A DNA stretch of 64,000 bases, from positions 496,001 to 560,000 of the forward strand of contig NZ_LT627736.1 in NCBI RefSeq assembly GCF_900102005.1, read 5' to 3'. Both the position numbers and the translations under genes were made by a program. This document shows, piece by piece, positions 18,160-26,819 of the stretch (position 1 is the first letter of the stretch; each line of letters opens with the position of its first letter). Below the pieces are notes generated by a model. It was not told where the DNA came from and did no database searches. It saw only the letters and a list, made by a program, of their open reading frames with translations. Origin of the DNA: Microbacterium sp. LKL04 (GTDB taxonomy: Bacteria > Actinomycetota > Actinomycetes > Actinomycetales > Microbacteriaceae).

Positions 18160-19080
18160 GTGGGCGCGGAGCGCCTCTGGGCGATCGTCGGGGCGACCGG
18201 GACGGGCAAGACGTCGCTGTCGCTGGACCTCGCCGAGGAGCTCATCCGCAGTGGTCGGCCGGCGGAGATCGTCAACGCCGATGCCATGCAGCTCTATCGC
18301 GGCATGGACATCGGCACAGCGAAGATCCCGGTACCCGAGCGCCGCGGCATCCCGCATCATCTGTTCGACGAGTTCGACGTGACGGAGGACGTCGCCGTCG
18401 CCGTCTACCAGGAGCGGGCGCGCGCGACGATCCGCGACATCTTCGACCGCGGTGCCGATGCGATCCTCGTCGGGGGATCGGGCCTCTACGTCTCGAGCGT
18501 CGTCTTCGACTTCCGCTTCCCGCCCCGCGATTCGGCGCTGCGCGCCCGACTCGAGGCCGACCTCGACGAGCTCGGCGCGAGCGCGTTGATCGAGCGCATC
18601 CGCGCGGTCGATCCCGGCGCGGCCGAGCGCCTCGATCCGCGCAACGGCCGACGGGTCGTCCGCGCTCTCGAAGTGCTCCTCCAGGGGGCGGACACCCACG
18701 GCGCTGCGCTTCCCGAGGCGCCGGTGCTGTGGCATCCCGCCACCGAGCTCGTCGGCGTCCACCTGGACCGCGCAGAGCTCGTCCTGCGCCTCGACGAGCG
18801 GGTCCGGGGGATGTGGCGGGGCGGCCTGCTGGCTGAGGTCGACGCCCTGCGGGCCGGGGGACTCGAGTCCGGTCCCACGGCTCCCCGCGCGATCGGTTAT
18901 GCGCAGGCGCTCGCGCAGCTGGCAGGGCGGATGGACGAGGAGGAGGCCGTCGCCGAGACCCAGGCGCTCACGCGGCGGTACGCGCGGCGCCAGGTCTCGT
19001 GGTTCAAGCGGTATCCCGGTCTTCGCTGGGTGGATGCCGGGACTCCCGGCATCCGTCTGCTCGATCACTTGACAAGCTAA
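18160..19080 (+). CDS. miaA: tRNA dimethylallyltransferase
   Basis: A 306-residue MiaA, which transfers dimethylallyl from DMAPP to A37 of tRNAs that read U-starting codons. The P-loop GATGTGKTS is at about residues 8-16, with NADAMQLYRGMDIGTAK and PHHLFDEFDVTE matching conserved substrate-binding segments. The GTG start lies 4 bases after miaB. Its last bases (19069-19080) also contain the -35 and part of the operator of the following hydrolase-tetR operon. Confidence 0.95.
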   Translation: MGAERLWAIVGATGTGKTSLSLDLAEELIRSGRPAEIVNADAMQLYRGMDIGTAKIPVPERRGIPHHLFDEFDVTEDVAVAVYQERARATIRDIFDRGADAILVGGSGLYVSSVVFDFRFPPRDSALRARLEADLDELGASALIERIRAVDPGAAERLDPRNGRRVVRALEVLLQGADTHGAALPEAPVLWHPATELVGVHLDRAELVLRLDERVRGMWRGGLLAEVDALRAGGLESGPTAPRAIGYAQALAQLAGRMDEEEAVAETQALTRRYARRQVSWFKRYPGLRWVDAGTPGIRLLDHLTS

Positions 19081-19098
19081 AGCTAATAGCCGTAGCTT
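19069..19098 (+). promoter_or_regulatory. promoter with overlapping palindromic operator for the hydrolase-tetR operon
   Basis: TTGACA (19069-19074), an 18-bp spacer and TAGCTT (19093-19098) form a good sigma-A type promoter. A 19-bp palindrome, AAGCTA-N7-TAGCTT at 19080-19098, covers the spacer and -10; an extra copy of AAGCTA sits at 19074-19079. A repressor bound here would block RNA polymerase. The obvious candidate is the TetR protein encoded second in this operon, making it autoregulated. AAGGAG before ATG 19132 gives a leader of roughly 25-30 nt. Confidence 0.7.
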
Positions 19099-19131
19099 CT
19101 TCGTATCGGACACGATGCGAAGGAGACGGCG

Positions 19132-19986
19132 ATGGTCGAGAAACTGCAGGTCGAGGGCGGCGAGATCGCGTTCGACGTGGTCGGGCGGGGGCCGCTCGTG
19201 GTCCTGGCGCACGGAATGGGGGACACCCGTCACTCCTACCGCTTCGTCGTGCCGGCTCTGGTTGCGGCGGGGTTCCGCGTGGCCAACGTCGACATCCGCG
19301 GATGCGGCGAGTCGAGCGCCACGTGGGCGAGCTACAGTCGCGGCGATATCGCCGGCGACCTCCTCGCCGTCATCCGTCACCTCGGCGGCCCCGCGGTCGT
19401 CATCGGCCAGTCGATCAGCGGAGGAGCTGCGACCGTCGCCGCAGCGCGCGCCCCGCAGGACGTGGTGGGTGCCATCGAGCTGGCGCCGTTCACCCGCGCG
19501 CAGCGGTTCGACCTGTTGGGCATGCTTCGGCACGCCCGGCACCGGAAGGGCATGACGCACCTGGCGACCATGATGCTCCGCGGGAGCGTCCCCGCGTGGC
19601 TCCGCTACCTCGACCTCGCCATCCCGCAGAAGCCCGCCGACTGGCCGCAGGAGTGGGCCCGCATCGCCGGTCACCTCGGTGACCCTGCGCGCATGGCGGC
19701 GCTCCGGGCCATGGGGCAGACGAGTCCCGCCGATGCGGGAGAGCAGCTTCCACACGTGACCGTACCGGTCCTCGTGGTGATGGGCACCGCCGACCCGGAC
19801 TGGGCGGACCCCCGGGCCGAGGGCGAAGGCGTCATCGCCGCGCTCCGACCCGGCATCGGCCGACTGGCGATCATCGACGGCGCGGGACACTACCCGCACG
19901 TCGAACGCCCCGGCGAGGTCGTCGAGCTCGCGGTCCCGTTCCTGCGATCGGTCTTCTCGACCCGGACGGGACCGGCGGATGCCTAG
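19132..19986 (+). CDS. alpha/beta hydrolase
   Basis: A 284-residue alpha/beta-fold hydrolase. The oxyanion region is LAHGMGDTRHSYR (about 24-36), the nucleophile elbow is GQSISGG with Ser at about 90, the acid lies in MGTADPDW, and the histidine is in GAGHYPHVE near the C terminus. The substrate is unknown. It is the first gene of a two-gene operon with a TetR repressor that overlaps it by 8 bp, so it probably acts on a compound that is also the inducer or is chemically related to it. Confidence 0.87.
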   Translation: MVEKLQVEGGEIAFDVVGRGPLVVLAHGMGDTRHSYRFVVPALVAAGFRVANVDIRGCGESSATWASYSRGDIAGDLLAVIRHLGGPAVVIGQSISGGAATVAAARAPQDVVGAIELAPFTRAQRFDLLGMLRHARHRKGMTHLATMMLRGSVPAWLRYLDLAIPQKPADWPQEWARIAGHLGDPARMAALRAMGQTSPADAGEQLPHVTVPVLVVMGTADPDWADPRAEGEGVIAALRPGIGRLAIIDGAGHYPHVERPGEVVELAVPFLRSVFSTRTGPADA

Positions 19987-20557
19987 GGCGGGGCTCGATG
20001 TCGATGCCGTGACGCGTGCGGCGGCAGAGCTCATCGATGAACAGGGTCTCGCCGCACTGACGATGACGGCCCTGGCGGAGCGGGTCGGCGTCCGTCCCCC
20101 CTCGCTCTACAAGCACGTCCCGGGCGGACTCGTCGAGCTCACCCACCGGGTGGCGACCCTCGCGGCGCAGGAGCTCGCGGAGCTGTTCCGCGGGACGCGA
20201 TCGGACCAGGGCGGTGCGCCGGCGCTCACGGACGTCGCAGGGAGGTTCCGGCGGTACGTCGTCAATCATCCGGGTCGGTACGCAGCCACCGCCGCTGCGG
20301 AACCGGCGGATGCGGACGATCCGCTCGCGATCGCGCTCCGCGACAGTCTCGACGCCCTGGGCGAGGTGTTCGCCCGCTACGGTCTGCCGCAGCAGGAGCA
20401 TGTCCACGCCATCCGGATGCTGCGCAGTGTCCTCCACGGTTTCGCCGTCCTGGACGCCGCGCGCGGCTTCCGGATCGACGTCGACGTCGACGCGAGCGTC
20501 GCATGGTCGCTCGAAGTGATGGACGCCGGACTGCGCGCGGGGCGGCACTCGCCGTGA
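19979..20557 (+). CDS. TetR family transcriptional regulator
   Basis: A 192-residue TetR-type regulator. The N-terminal helix-turn-helix spans about residues 10-50 (LTMTALAERVGVRPPSLYKHV). The C-terminal half (LHGFAVLDAARGF) resembles the TetR C-terminal ligand-binding domain of the WHG type. It overlaps the hydrolase gene and probably represses its own operon through the palindrome at 19080-19098. The ligand is unknown. Confidence 0.9.
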   Translation: MPRAGLDVDAVTRAAAELIDEQGLAALTMTALAERVGVRPPSLYKHVPGGLVELTHRVATLAAQELAELFRGTRSDQGGAPALTDVAGRFRRYVVNHPGRYAATAAAEPADADDPLAIALRDSLDALGEVFARYGLPQQEHVHAIRMLRSVLHGFAVLDAARGFRIDVDVDASVAWSLEVMDAGLRAGRHSP

Positions 20558-20595
20558 CCGGCGAAGCGGCGTCCGCCCCCGCCTAGACTGGGCGG

Positions 20596-21462
20596 GTGTC
20601 GACGATCGCATTCACGAAGGGCCACGGGACGGGCAACGATTTCGTCGTGGTCGCCGACCCCGACGGCTCGCTCCACTTGACCGGCGAGCAGATCGCCGCG
20701 CTGACCGACCGGCGCTTCGGGATCGGAGCCGACGGGCTGCTGCGCGTCGTGCGCTCGGCCGCCATCGACGCGGGCGCCGACACCCCCGACGCCGAGTGGT
20801 TCATGGACTACCGCAACGCCGACGGCTCCGTCGCCGAGATGTGCGGCAACGGCGTCCGCGTCTTCGTGAAGTACCTCCTGAGCGCGGGATATGCGACGCT
20901 GGGCGCCGGCGAGACCCTGCGCATCGGCACGCGAGCGGGAACGAAGACCGTCACGCTCGCCGACAACGGCTTCGAAGTCGACCTCGGTCTGTGGCGTCCG
21001 ACCTCCGACGAGGTCCTCGTACGCGCCCACGGTCTGAAGATCGCGCGCCCGGGCCTCGGCATCGACGTCGGGAACCCCCACGTCGTCGTCGCCCTCTCGA
21101 GCATCGCCGAACTCGACGGGCTCGATCTGACCGTTCAGCCCATCCTCGACCCCGTACCGACGGCCGGCGCGAACGTCGAGTTCGTCGTGCCCGAGGAGCC
21201 GCTCGTCACCGACGGCGTCGGTGCGATCCGGATGCGCGTGTTCGAGCGCGGCGTCGGCGAAACGCTCTCGTGCGGGACCGGGGTCGCGGCATCCGCTCTG
21301 GCCGTCCGGCACTGGGCGGGCGCGGGAGCACCGGACCGGTGGACGGTGGACGTCCCCGGCGGGCGCCTCGGCGTGCGCGTCGTCCGGACGGATGCCGGGG
21401 AGCGGGTTCTGCTCTCGGGGCCCGCCACGCTCGTCTTCTCGGGCGAGATCGCGCTGGCCTGA
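20596..21462 (+). CDS. dapF: diaminopimelate epimerase
   Basis: A 288-residue DapF that converts LL- to meso-diaminopimelate for lysine and peptidoglycan. The two catalytic cysteines are Cys83 (EMCGNGVR) and Cys226 ([10 protein letters not shown]). The GTG at 20596 lies six bases after TAGACT (20584-20589), so the mRNA is probably leaderless. It converges with the methyltransferase gene. It belongs to the same pathway as dapA at 4.9 kb but is transcribed separately. Confidence 0.96.
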   Translation: MSTIAFTKGHGTGNDFVVVADPDGSLHLTGEQIAALTDRRFGIGADGLLRVVRSAAIDAGADTPDAEWFMDYRNADGSVAEMCGNGVRVFVKYLLSAGYATLGAGETLRIGTRAGTKTVTLADNGFEVDLGLWRPTSDEVLVRAHGLKIARPGLGIDVGNPHVVVALSSIAELDGLDLTVQPILDPVPTAGANVEFVVPEEPLVTDGVGAIRMRVFERGVGETLSCGTGVAASALAVRHWAGAGAPDRWTVDVPGGRLGVRVVRTDAGERVLLSGPATLVFSGEIALA

Positions 21463-21467
21463 CCGGG

Positions 21468-22109
21468 TCAGGGAACGGGGATCGTCCCCGTCGCGGGTGT
21501 GCCGTGCCGGCGCACCTTCAGGACGCGGAAACCGCGCCCCGTCGCTGCGCGGCTGACGGAGTAGCCGCGGTCGAGGGATGCCGCCAGCCACCGTTGCAGG
21601 GAGTCCGAGCCGAGGTTCCGCTGCACGACGAGCCAGGCGTCGCTGCGCTCGGCGAGTCGGGGGATCCACGTCTCGAGCAGCCCGTGCAGCACGTCCTTGC
21701 CGACGCGGATCGGCGGATTGGACCGGATCGTGCGGAAGGCGATGTCTGCCGGAACATCCTCGGGCAGTACGGCGTTGACGTTATCGAGGCCGAGTTCCGC
21801 GGCGTTGCGGCGGACGAGGTCGAGTGCTCGCTCGTTGACGTCGACGGCCCAGATCGTCGCGTGAGGGGCGTCGATGGCGAGCGACAGTGCGATGGGGCCC
21901 CAGCCGCATCCGAGATCCAGCAGATGACCGCCCACCGGGGGCGGGGGAGTGTTCGCCAGAAGCACCGCCGTCCCGCCGTCCACGTGGTCGGGACTGAACA
22001 CCCCGCCCGCCGTCATCACCTCGACGTCGCGACCGGCGAGGGACACACGGATGCGGCGGAGGTTCTCAGAGCTGGACGGGGACGCGCTGAAGTAGTGGTC
22101 GCTCCCCAT
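21468..22109 (-). CDS. class I SAM-dependent methyltransferase (RsmC/RlmG-like)
   Basis: A 213-residue methyltransferase of the small-domain (MTS) family. The SAM-binding motif LDLGCGWGP is at residues 64-72, acidic motif II is WAVDVNERAL, and the catalytic NPP is at 131-133, as in guanine-N2 rRNA methyltransferases of the RsmC/RlmG group. It lacks the N-terminal pseudo-domain of E. coli RsmC, so the target base is uncertain. ATG 22109 is preceded on its own strand by TACGCT (22116-22121) with six bases between, consistent with a leaderless transcript; it is divergent from hflX. Confidence 0.85.
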   Translation of the reverse strand: MGSDHYFSASPSSSENLRRIRVSLAGRDVEVMTAGGVFSPDHVDGGTAVLLANTPPPPVGGHLLDLGCGWGPIALSLAIDAPHATIWAVDVNERALDLVRRNAAELGLDNVNAVLPEDVPADIAFRTIRSNPPIRVGKDVLHGLLETWIPRLAERSDAWLVVQRNLGSDSLQRWLAASLDRGYSVSRAATGRGFRVLKVRRHGTPATGTIPVP

Positions 22110-22187
22110 GCGACGAGCGTAGCGGAGGCGGTGCGAGCCGCGGGAAGCTAGAGTGCACGGATGGCCGCGAGGCCGCGAAAGGAACAC

Positions 22188-23702
22188 ATGACAGACACCA
22201 CCACCCCTGCCACGACGGACGAGCCGGTGGACCCGGTCGACCGCGTGCTCGCGCGAGCGGAGTCGCGTTCGGGGGTGCGCGTGTTCGGCGCCGCACAGGC
22301 GTTGCAAGACGAGAGCACCGTCGCTTACGGCGACACGGACGGCGATCAGTGGGATCGTGAGGAGCGCGCGGCGCTGCGCCGCGTCCCCGGACTGTCCACC
22401 GAGCTCGAAGACGTCACCGAGGTCGAGTACCGCCAGCTGCGGCTGGAGAATGTCGTCCTCGTGGGCGTGTATCCGCAGGGATCGACGGAGGATGCCGAGA
22501 ACTCGCTGCGCGAGCTTGCGGCGCTCGCCGAGACCGCGGGTGCCGTCGTCCTCGACGGCGTGCTGCAGCGGCGCCCCCACCCCGACCCCGCCACGTACAT
22601 CGGCCGCGGCAAGGCGGCCGAGCTCCGCGACCTGGTCGTCGCCGTGGGCGCCGACACGGTCATCGCCGACACCGAGCTCGCGCCCAGCCAGCGGCGTGCC
22701 CTCGAGGACGTCGTCAAGGTCAAGGTGATCGACCGCACCACCGTCATCCTCGACATCTTCAGCCAGCACGCGAAGAGTCGTGAGGGCAAGGCTCAGGTCG
22801 AGCTCGCCCAGCTCGAGTACCTCCTCCCGCGCCTGCGCGGTTGGGGTGACTCGATGAGTCGCCAGGCCGGTGGCCAGGTCGGTGCCGGTGGCGCCGGCAT
22901 GGGGTCCCGCGGTCCCGGTGAGACGAAGATCGAGCTGGATCGCCGCCGCATCCGTACCCGGATGGCGATGCTGCGACGTCAGATCCGCGACTACAAGCCC
23001 GCCCGTGAGGCGAAGCGGGCCGAGCGCAAGCGCAACACGATTCCGTCGGTGGCGATCGCCGGGTACACGAACGCCGGCAAGTCGAGCCTGCTCAACAAGC
23101 TGACCAGCGCAGGAGTGCTCGTCGAGAACGCCCTGTTCGCGACGCTGGACGCCACGGTACGCCGCGCCCAGGCGGCCGACGGACGCGTCTACACGCTGAC
23201 CGACACCGTGGGCTTCGTCCGGAACCTCCCGCACCAGCTCGTCGAGGCGTTCCGTTCGACCCTCGAGGAAGTCGGCGACGCGGACGTCATCGTCCACGTG
23301 GTCGATGGATCGCATCCCGACCCGGCGGCCCAGCTGGCCACCGTCCGCGATGTCATGGGTGATGTCGGAGCGCGCTCGACGAACGAGATCGTCGTGTTCA
23401 ACAAGGCCGACCTCATCGATCCGGACACGCGTCTGGTCCTTCGGGGTCTCGAGCCGAAGGCGCACTTCGTCTCGTCCCGCACCGGCGAGGGCATCGTGGA
23501 GCTCCGCGCCACGATCGAGGACGCGCTGCCGCTCCCGGCGGTCGAGGTTCACGCTCTCGTTCCGTACGACCGCGGCGACCTCGTCAACGCGGTCCACGAG
23601 TCGGGCCACATCCTGTCCACTCAGCACGAGGAGGGCGGGACCGCCGTCCACGCGCATGTGTCCGAGCGACTGGCGGCGGAGCTGGCACCGTACGCCCGGT
23701 GA
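22188..23702 (+). CDS. hflX: ribosome-associated GTPase HflX
   Basis: A 504-residue HflX, a GTPase that splits stalled ribosomes. Domains: N-terminal HflX domain, a glycine-rich linker (GGQVGAGGAGMGSRGPGE), then a G domain with Walker A GYTNAGKSS near residue 291, G3 DTVGF and G4 NKAD. ATG 22188 has GAAAGGA upstream. An alternative in-frame ATG at 22161 lies exactly six bases after TAGAGT (22149-22154) and could be a leaderless start adding nine residues; the two could both be used. Confidence 0.94.
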   Translation: MTDTTTPATTDEPVDPVDRVLARAESRSGVRVFGAAQALQDESTVAYGDTDGDQWDREERAALRRVPGLSTELEDVTEVEYRQLRLENVVLVGVYPQGSTEDAENSLRELAALAETAGAVVLDGVLQRRPHPDPATYIGRGKAAELRDLVVAVGADTVIADTELAPSQRRALEDVVKVKVIDRTTVILDIFSQHAKSREGKAQVELAQLEYLLPRLRGWGDSMSRQAGGQVGAGGAGMGSRGPGETKIELDRRRIRTRMAMLRRQIRDYKPAREAKRAERKRNTIPSVAIAGYTNAGKSSLLNKLTSAGVLVENALFATLDATVRRAQAADGRVYTLTDTVGFVRNLPHQLVEAFRSTLEEVGDADVIVHVVDGSHPDPAAQLATVRDVMGDVGARSTNEIVVFNKADLIDPDTRLVLRGLEPKAHFVSSRTGEGIVELRATIEDALPLPAVEVHALVPYDRGDLVNAVHESGHILSTQHEEGGTAVHAHVSERLAAELAPYAR

Positions 23703-23707
23703 CGATG

Positions 23708-23742
23708 GCCCGCCTCGACCTCAGTCGAGGGTGAGGGCGGGC
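23708..23742. terminator. bidirectional hairpin terminator between hflX and the S9 peptidase gene
   Basis: GCCCGCC (23708-23714) pairs with GGCGGGC (23736-23742), and TCGAC/GTCGA pairs inside it around a CTCA loop. It covers the stop codon of the minus-strand peptidase gene and begins 6 bases after hflX. There is no clear T tract, as is common for actinobacterial convergent terminators. Confidence 0.6.
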
Positions 23743-25616
23743 ACTCCCGGCGTATCGAACCCGAAGACCCGACCGAGGAACGCGAGTTCGGTCTCGAGCG
23801 CGTGGATGACGGTCTCCGCACGCCGGAAGCCGTGCCCCTCGCCGTCGTACAGCACGTAGGCGTGGGGCACGCCGCGTTCGGTGAGGGCGTCGCGGATAGC
23901 TTGAGCCTGCGTGGGCGGGACGACCGCATCCTCCGCGCCCTGGAGGAGCAGCACGGGGACACGGAAGCCGTCGGTGTGTCCGAGCGGTGAGCGCTCGAGG
24001 TACAGCGCCTCGGCCTCGGGGAGCGGTCCGATCAGACCGTCGAGGTAGCGCGCCTCGAAGTCATGGGTGTCCGTGGCGAGCAGACGTGCATCACCGACGC
24101 CGTACCGCGAGATCCCCGCGCCGAACACGTCGGTGCTGGCGAGGGCCGTCAGCACCGTCCAGCCGCCCGCGGAACCGCCGGCGATGCCGAGACGCGCGGC
24201 ATCCGCTCGTCCGTCGGCGGCGAGCCCGGACGCGGCTGCGGCCACGTCGTCTCGGTCCACGATGCCCCACTGTCCCCGCAGACGCTCACGGTAGGCGCGG
24301 CCGTAGCCCGTCGAGCCGCCGTAGTTGACCTCGAGGATGCCGATGCCCCGGCTCGTGAAGAACGTGATCCGGCTGTCGGGGACGCCGCCCGTGTGCGCGG
24401 TCGGACCGCCGTGGACGTAGACGACGTACGGCGGGAGCTCGCTATCGGGCGCGGCGAAATCCGGGTTGGTAGGCGGGTAGTCGAAGGCGTGCACCTCGCC
24501 GTGCAGCCCGGGCACGGTGAACGGCCGCGCCGCCGGGATCCACGCGTCGTCGAGGCGGGAGCGCGTCCCGACCGCGAGCGAGCTCGACCCGTCGGCCGCG
24601 ATCTCCCAGATGCCCGTCGTCCCGGGCGCGGCGCCGGACACCAGCACCCGCGAACCCTGCACGTCCTCGACGACCGCGCGCGAACGTGCGGGGACATCGG
24701 TGGCGCGAACGGACCCGTCTGCGTCGATGCGGACCACCTCGTCCGACCCGTTCGTCCGGACCGCGATGATGCCGCCGTCCTCGAGCAGTGCGTACCACCG
24801 GACGCCGAGGACCCACAGTCCGCCGCCGGTGTCGGCGTCGGCCGGGGCGATGAGCTCGGCGGGACGATCGGATGCCGCATCCCGCCGCCGGATGTTCCAC
24901 CGCCCGGTCGCGTCGTCGACGTAGAAGAGGCGGCCCGCGGCATCCCACTCGGGCTGGAGGGCCGCTGTGTCTCCAGAGGTGACGGCGCGCCAGGTCGTGA
25001 CGATACCGTCCTCGAGGTCGCCGACGCGGATCTCGGTGCGGTCCCACGGCATGTCGGGGTGGTCCCACGCCACCCACGCGAGCCGACGCCCGTCGGGGGA
25101 GAGCGCGGGCTGGGCGAGGAAGTCGCTCCCGGCCACCAGTTCACGCACCTCCGTGCCGTCGAGGGAGATCGACACCACGGAGCGGCGAGGTACGGGAGCG
25201 TCGTCGTGGACTTCGCGGACGGCCAGCAGCGTCCCGTTCTGCCATCGGAGACCGCCGTGCCGCGCCCCTGGGTCCTCGGGGGTGAGCGGGACGGGCTGCT
25301 CGCCCGGCCGCATCGTCCACACCCGCTGATCGGTCTTCTCCACGAAGAACAGTCGCCCATCGTCGTCCGCCGTCCACGAGCCGCCGCCGTACTCGTGCAC
25401 CCGGGACCGGGCGCTCCAGGGTGCCGGGAGCACGTCCTCGACCGCCTCGCCGATCGCACGGCGCACGGAGGATCGGCCCGCCTCGTCGGGCAGGGTCTCT
25501 CCCCACCACACCTCAGCGCCGACGAAGCGCGCCCCGTCGTAGCGCGCGGCCGCGGCTGAGGCGTCCGCGGCCGACAGGGGCGAGATCCAGGAACCGAACG
25601 GGGCGATCGTCGTCAT
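23721..25616 (-). CDS. S9 family prolyl-oligopeptidase-type peptidase
   Basis: A 631-residue serine peptidase of family S9. The N-terminal two thirds resemble a WD/beta-propeller (TolB-like, repeated segments such as ALSPDGRRLAWVAWD), and the C-terminal third is an alpha/beta hydrolase with the GxSxGG nucleophile in GGSAGGW near residue 480, Asp in GAEDAVVP and His in GEGHGF. No signal peptide is seen, so it is probably cytoplasmic. ATG 25616 is preceded on its strand by TAGCGT (23-28 of the 25600s) with six bases between, consistent with a leaderless transcript. The peptide substrate is unknown. Confidence 0.9.
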   Translation of the reverse strand: MTTIAPFGSWISPLSAADASAAAARYDGARFVGAEVWWGETLPDEAGRSSVRRAIGEAVEDVLPAPWSARSRVHEYGGGSWTADDDGRLFFVEKTDQRVWTMRPGEQPVPLTPEDPGARHGGLRWQNGTLLAVREVHDDAPVPRRSVVSISLDGTEVRELVAGSDFLAQPALSPDGRRLAWVAWDHPDMPWDRTEIRVGDLEDGIVTTWRAVTSGDTAALQPEWDAAGRLFYVDDATGRWNIRRRDAASDRPAELIAPADADTGGGLWVLGVRWYALLEDGGIIAVRTNGSDEVVRIDADGSVRATDVPARSRAVVEDVQGSRVLVSGAAPGTTGIWEIAADGSSSLAVGTRSRLDDAWIPAARPFTVPGLHGEVHAFDYPPTNPDFAAPDSELPPYVVYVHGGPTAHTGGVPDSRITFFTSRGIGILEVNYGGSTGYGRAYRERLRGQWGIVDRDDVAAAASGLAADGRADAARLGIAGGSAGGWTVLTALASTDVFGAGISRYGVGDARLLATDTHDFEARYLDGLIGPLPEAEALYLERSPLGHTDGFRVPVLLLQGAEDAVVPPTQAQAIRDALTERGVPHAYVLYDGEGHGFRRAETVIHALETELAFLGRVFGFDTPGVPALTLD

Positions 25617-25728
25617 GCATCCACGCTACGCGGCGTCACTCCGCGACGCCGAGGTCGCCGGAGGTCATCTCGTGACACGCACCGACACGGAGCGTCACAG
25701 TCCTGTCGGAGCCGCCGGGCGCGTGGCT

Positions 25729-25862
25729 AGCATGACCGCATCAGTGGCCCGGAGACCCCGGGTCCGGAGCGACAGCCGAGCCCGGCACCCGCCCGCGAGG
25801 TCCCCGCACGAGTGCGTGAGGTCCGCGGCCGCCAGGCCATCCGACTCGTCCACGGAGCCCAC
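25729..25862 (+). promoter_or_regulatory. metF-metE promoter and structured GC-rich 5' leader
   Basis: TAGCAT at 25729-25734 is a good -10 hexamer, placing transcription start near 25741 and leaving about 120 untranslated bases before metF. The leader has no ribosome-binding site until its end, contains short hairpins (CCCGG/CCGGG just after the start; CGCA/UGCG around 25806-25820) and a repeated GAGGTCC. Methionine genes often carry SAM- or SAH-sensing RNAs, but I cannot match this to a named riboswitch class, so it is listed only as a candidate cis-regulatory leader. Confidence 0.4.
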
Positions 25863-26819
25863 ATGTCGATCATTCAGACCCCGTCCGTCACCACCGTGCC
25901 GGTCTCCTTCGAGGTCTACCCGCCGCGCAGCGACGCGTCCGACGCGGCGTTGCACCGGACGATCGCGCGTCTCGCCGAGGTCGAGCCGTCGTTCATCTCG
26001 GTCACCTACGGCGCGGGGGGCTCGACGGCAGGGCGCTCGCTCGAGGTGCTCCGACACATCCGCCGCGAGACGCGCGTCGAGCCTCTCGCCCATCTCACCT
26101 GCGTCGGCAACTCCTACCGCGAGGCGACCGCGCTCATCCGCGAGTTCCTGGATGCCGGCATCCGCTCGTTCCTGGCGCTTCGCGGCGATGCGCCGCAGGG
26201 TGCCCCCGAGGACCCCGACGGGGCGGGAGACCTCGAAAGCGCCGCGCAACTCGTGCAGCTCATCGACCGCGTTCAGGCCGAATGCTCTCCGTATACGGAG
26301 GAACCGATTCCCGGGGTCCCGGGAGCCGCGCGGGTCGAACGGCGCCGACACGTCGACATCGCCGTCGCCGCGTTCCCGAACGGGCATCCGCGATCGCGGT
26401 ACCCCGCCGAGCACATCGACGCACTGCTCGCCAAGCAGGCCGCGGGCGCGACCCTCGCCATCACCCAGCTGTTCTTCCACGCCGACGACTACCTCGCCTT
26501 CGTGTCCCGTGCCCGCGCAGCGGGGGTCGTCATACCGATCCTCCCCGGCATCATGCCGATCACCTCGCCCTCGCGGTTGGCCCGGATCGTCGAGCTCACC
26601 GGCCAGCCCGTCCCCGGCGCGCTCGCCGTCGACCTCGACGTGGAGCCCACCGCCGAGGGGAGACGCGAGGTCGGCGTCCGCTACGCCGCCGGACTCTGCC
26701 GCGCCGTCCTCGAGGGCGGAGCACCCGGCATTCACCTGTACGCCTTCAACCACCACCGCACCGTCCTCGCCACCCTGGCCGAGGCGGGCGTCATCACCCC
26801 GACAGAGGAGACATCATGA
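25863..26819 (+). CDS. metF: methylenetetrahydrofolate reductase
   Basis: A 318-residue MetF that reduces methylenetetrahydrofolate to methyl-tetrahydrofolate, the methyl donor for MetE next door. Seen: SFEVYPPRS near the N terminus with the catalytic Glu, TYGAGGST, the substrate segment FLALRGDAP, and the C-terminal [14 protein letters not shown] and LPGIMPI motifs. ATG 25863 is chosen because upstream in-frame residues look like leader RNA. The stop overlaps the metE start (ATGA), so the two enzymes are co-translated. Confidence 0.93.
   Translation: MSIIQTPSVTTVPVSFEVYPPRSDASDAALHRTIARLAEVEPSFISVTYGAGGSTAGRSLEVLRHIRRETRVEPLAHLTCVGNSYREATALIREFLDAGIRSFLALRGDAPQGAPEDPDGAGDLESAAQLVQLIDRVQAECSPYTEEPIPGVPGAARVERRRHVDIAVAAFPNGHPRSRYPAEHIDALLAKQAAGATLAITQLFFHADDYLAFVSRARAAGVVIPILPGIMPITSPSRLARIVELTGQPVPGALAVDLDVEPTAEGRREVGVRYAAGLCRAVLEGGAPGIHLYAFNHHRTVLATLAEAGVITPTEETS

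Noticed and set aside
25735..25862. Cobalamin riboswitch upstream of metF-metE
   Set aside because: No B12 box or typical long cobalamin fold is visible and the leader is too short.
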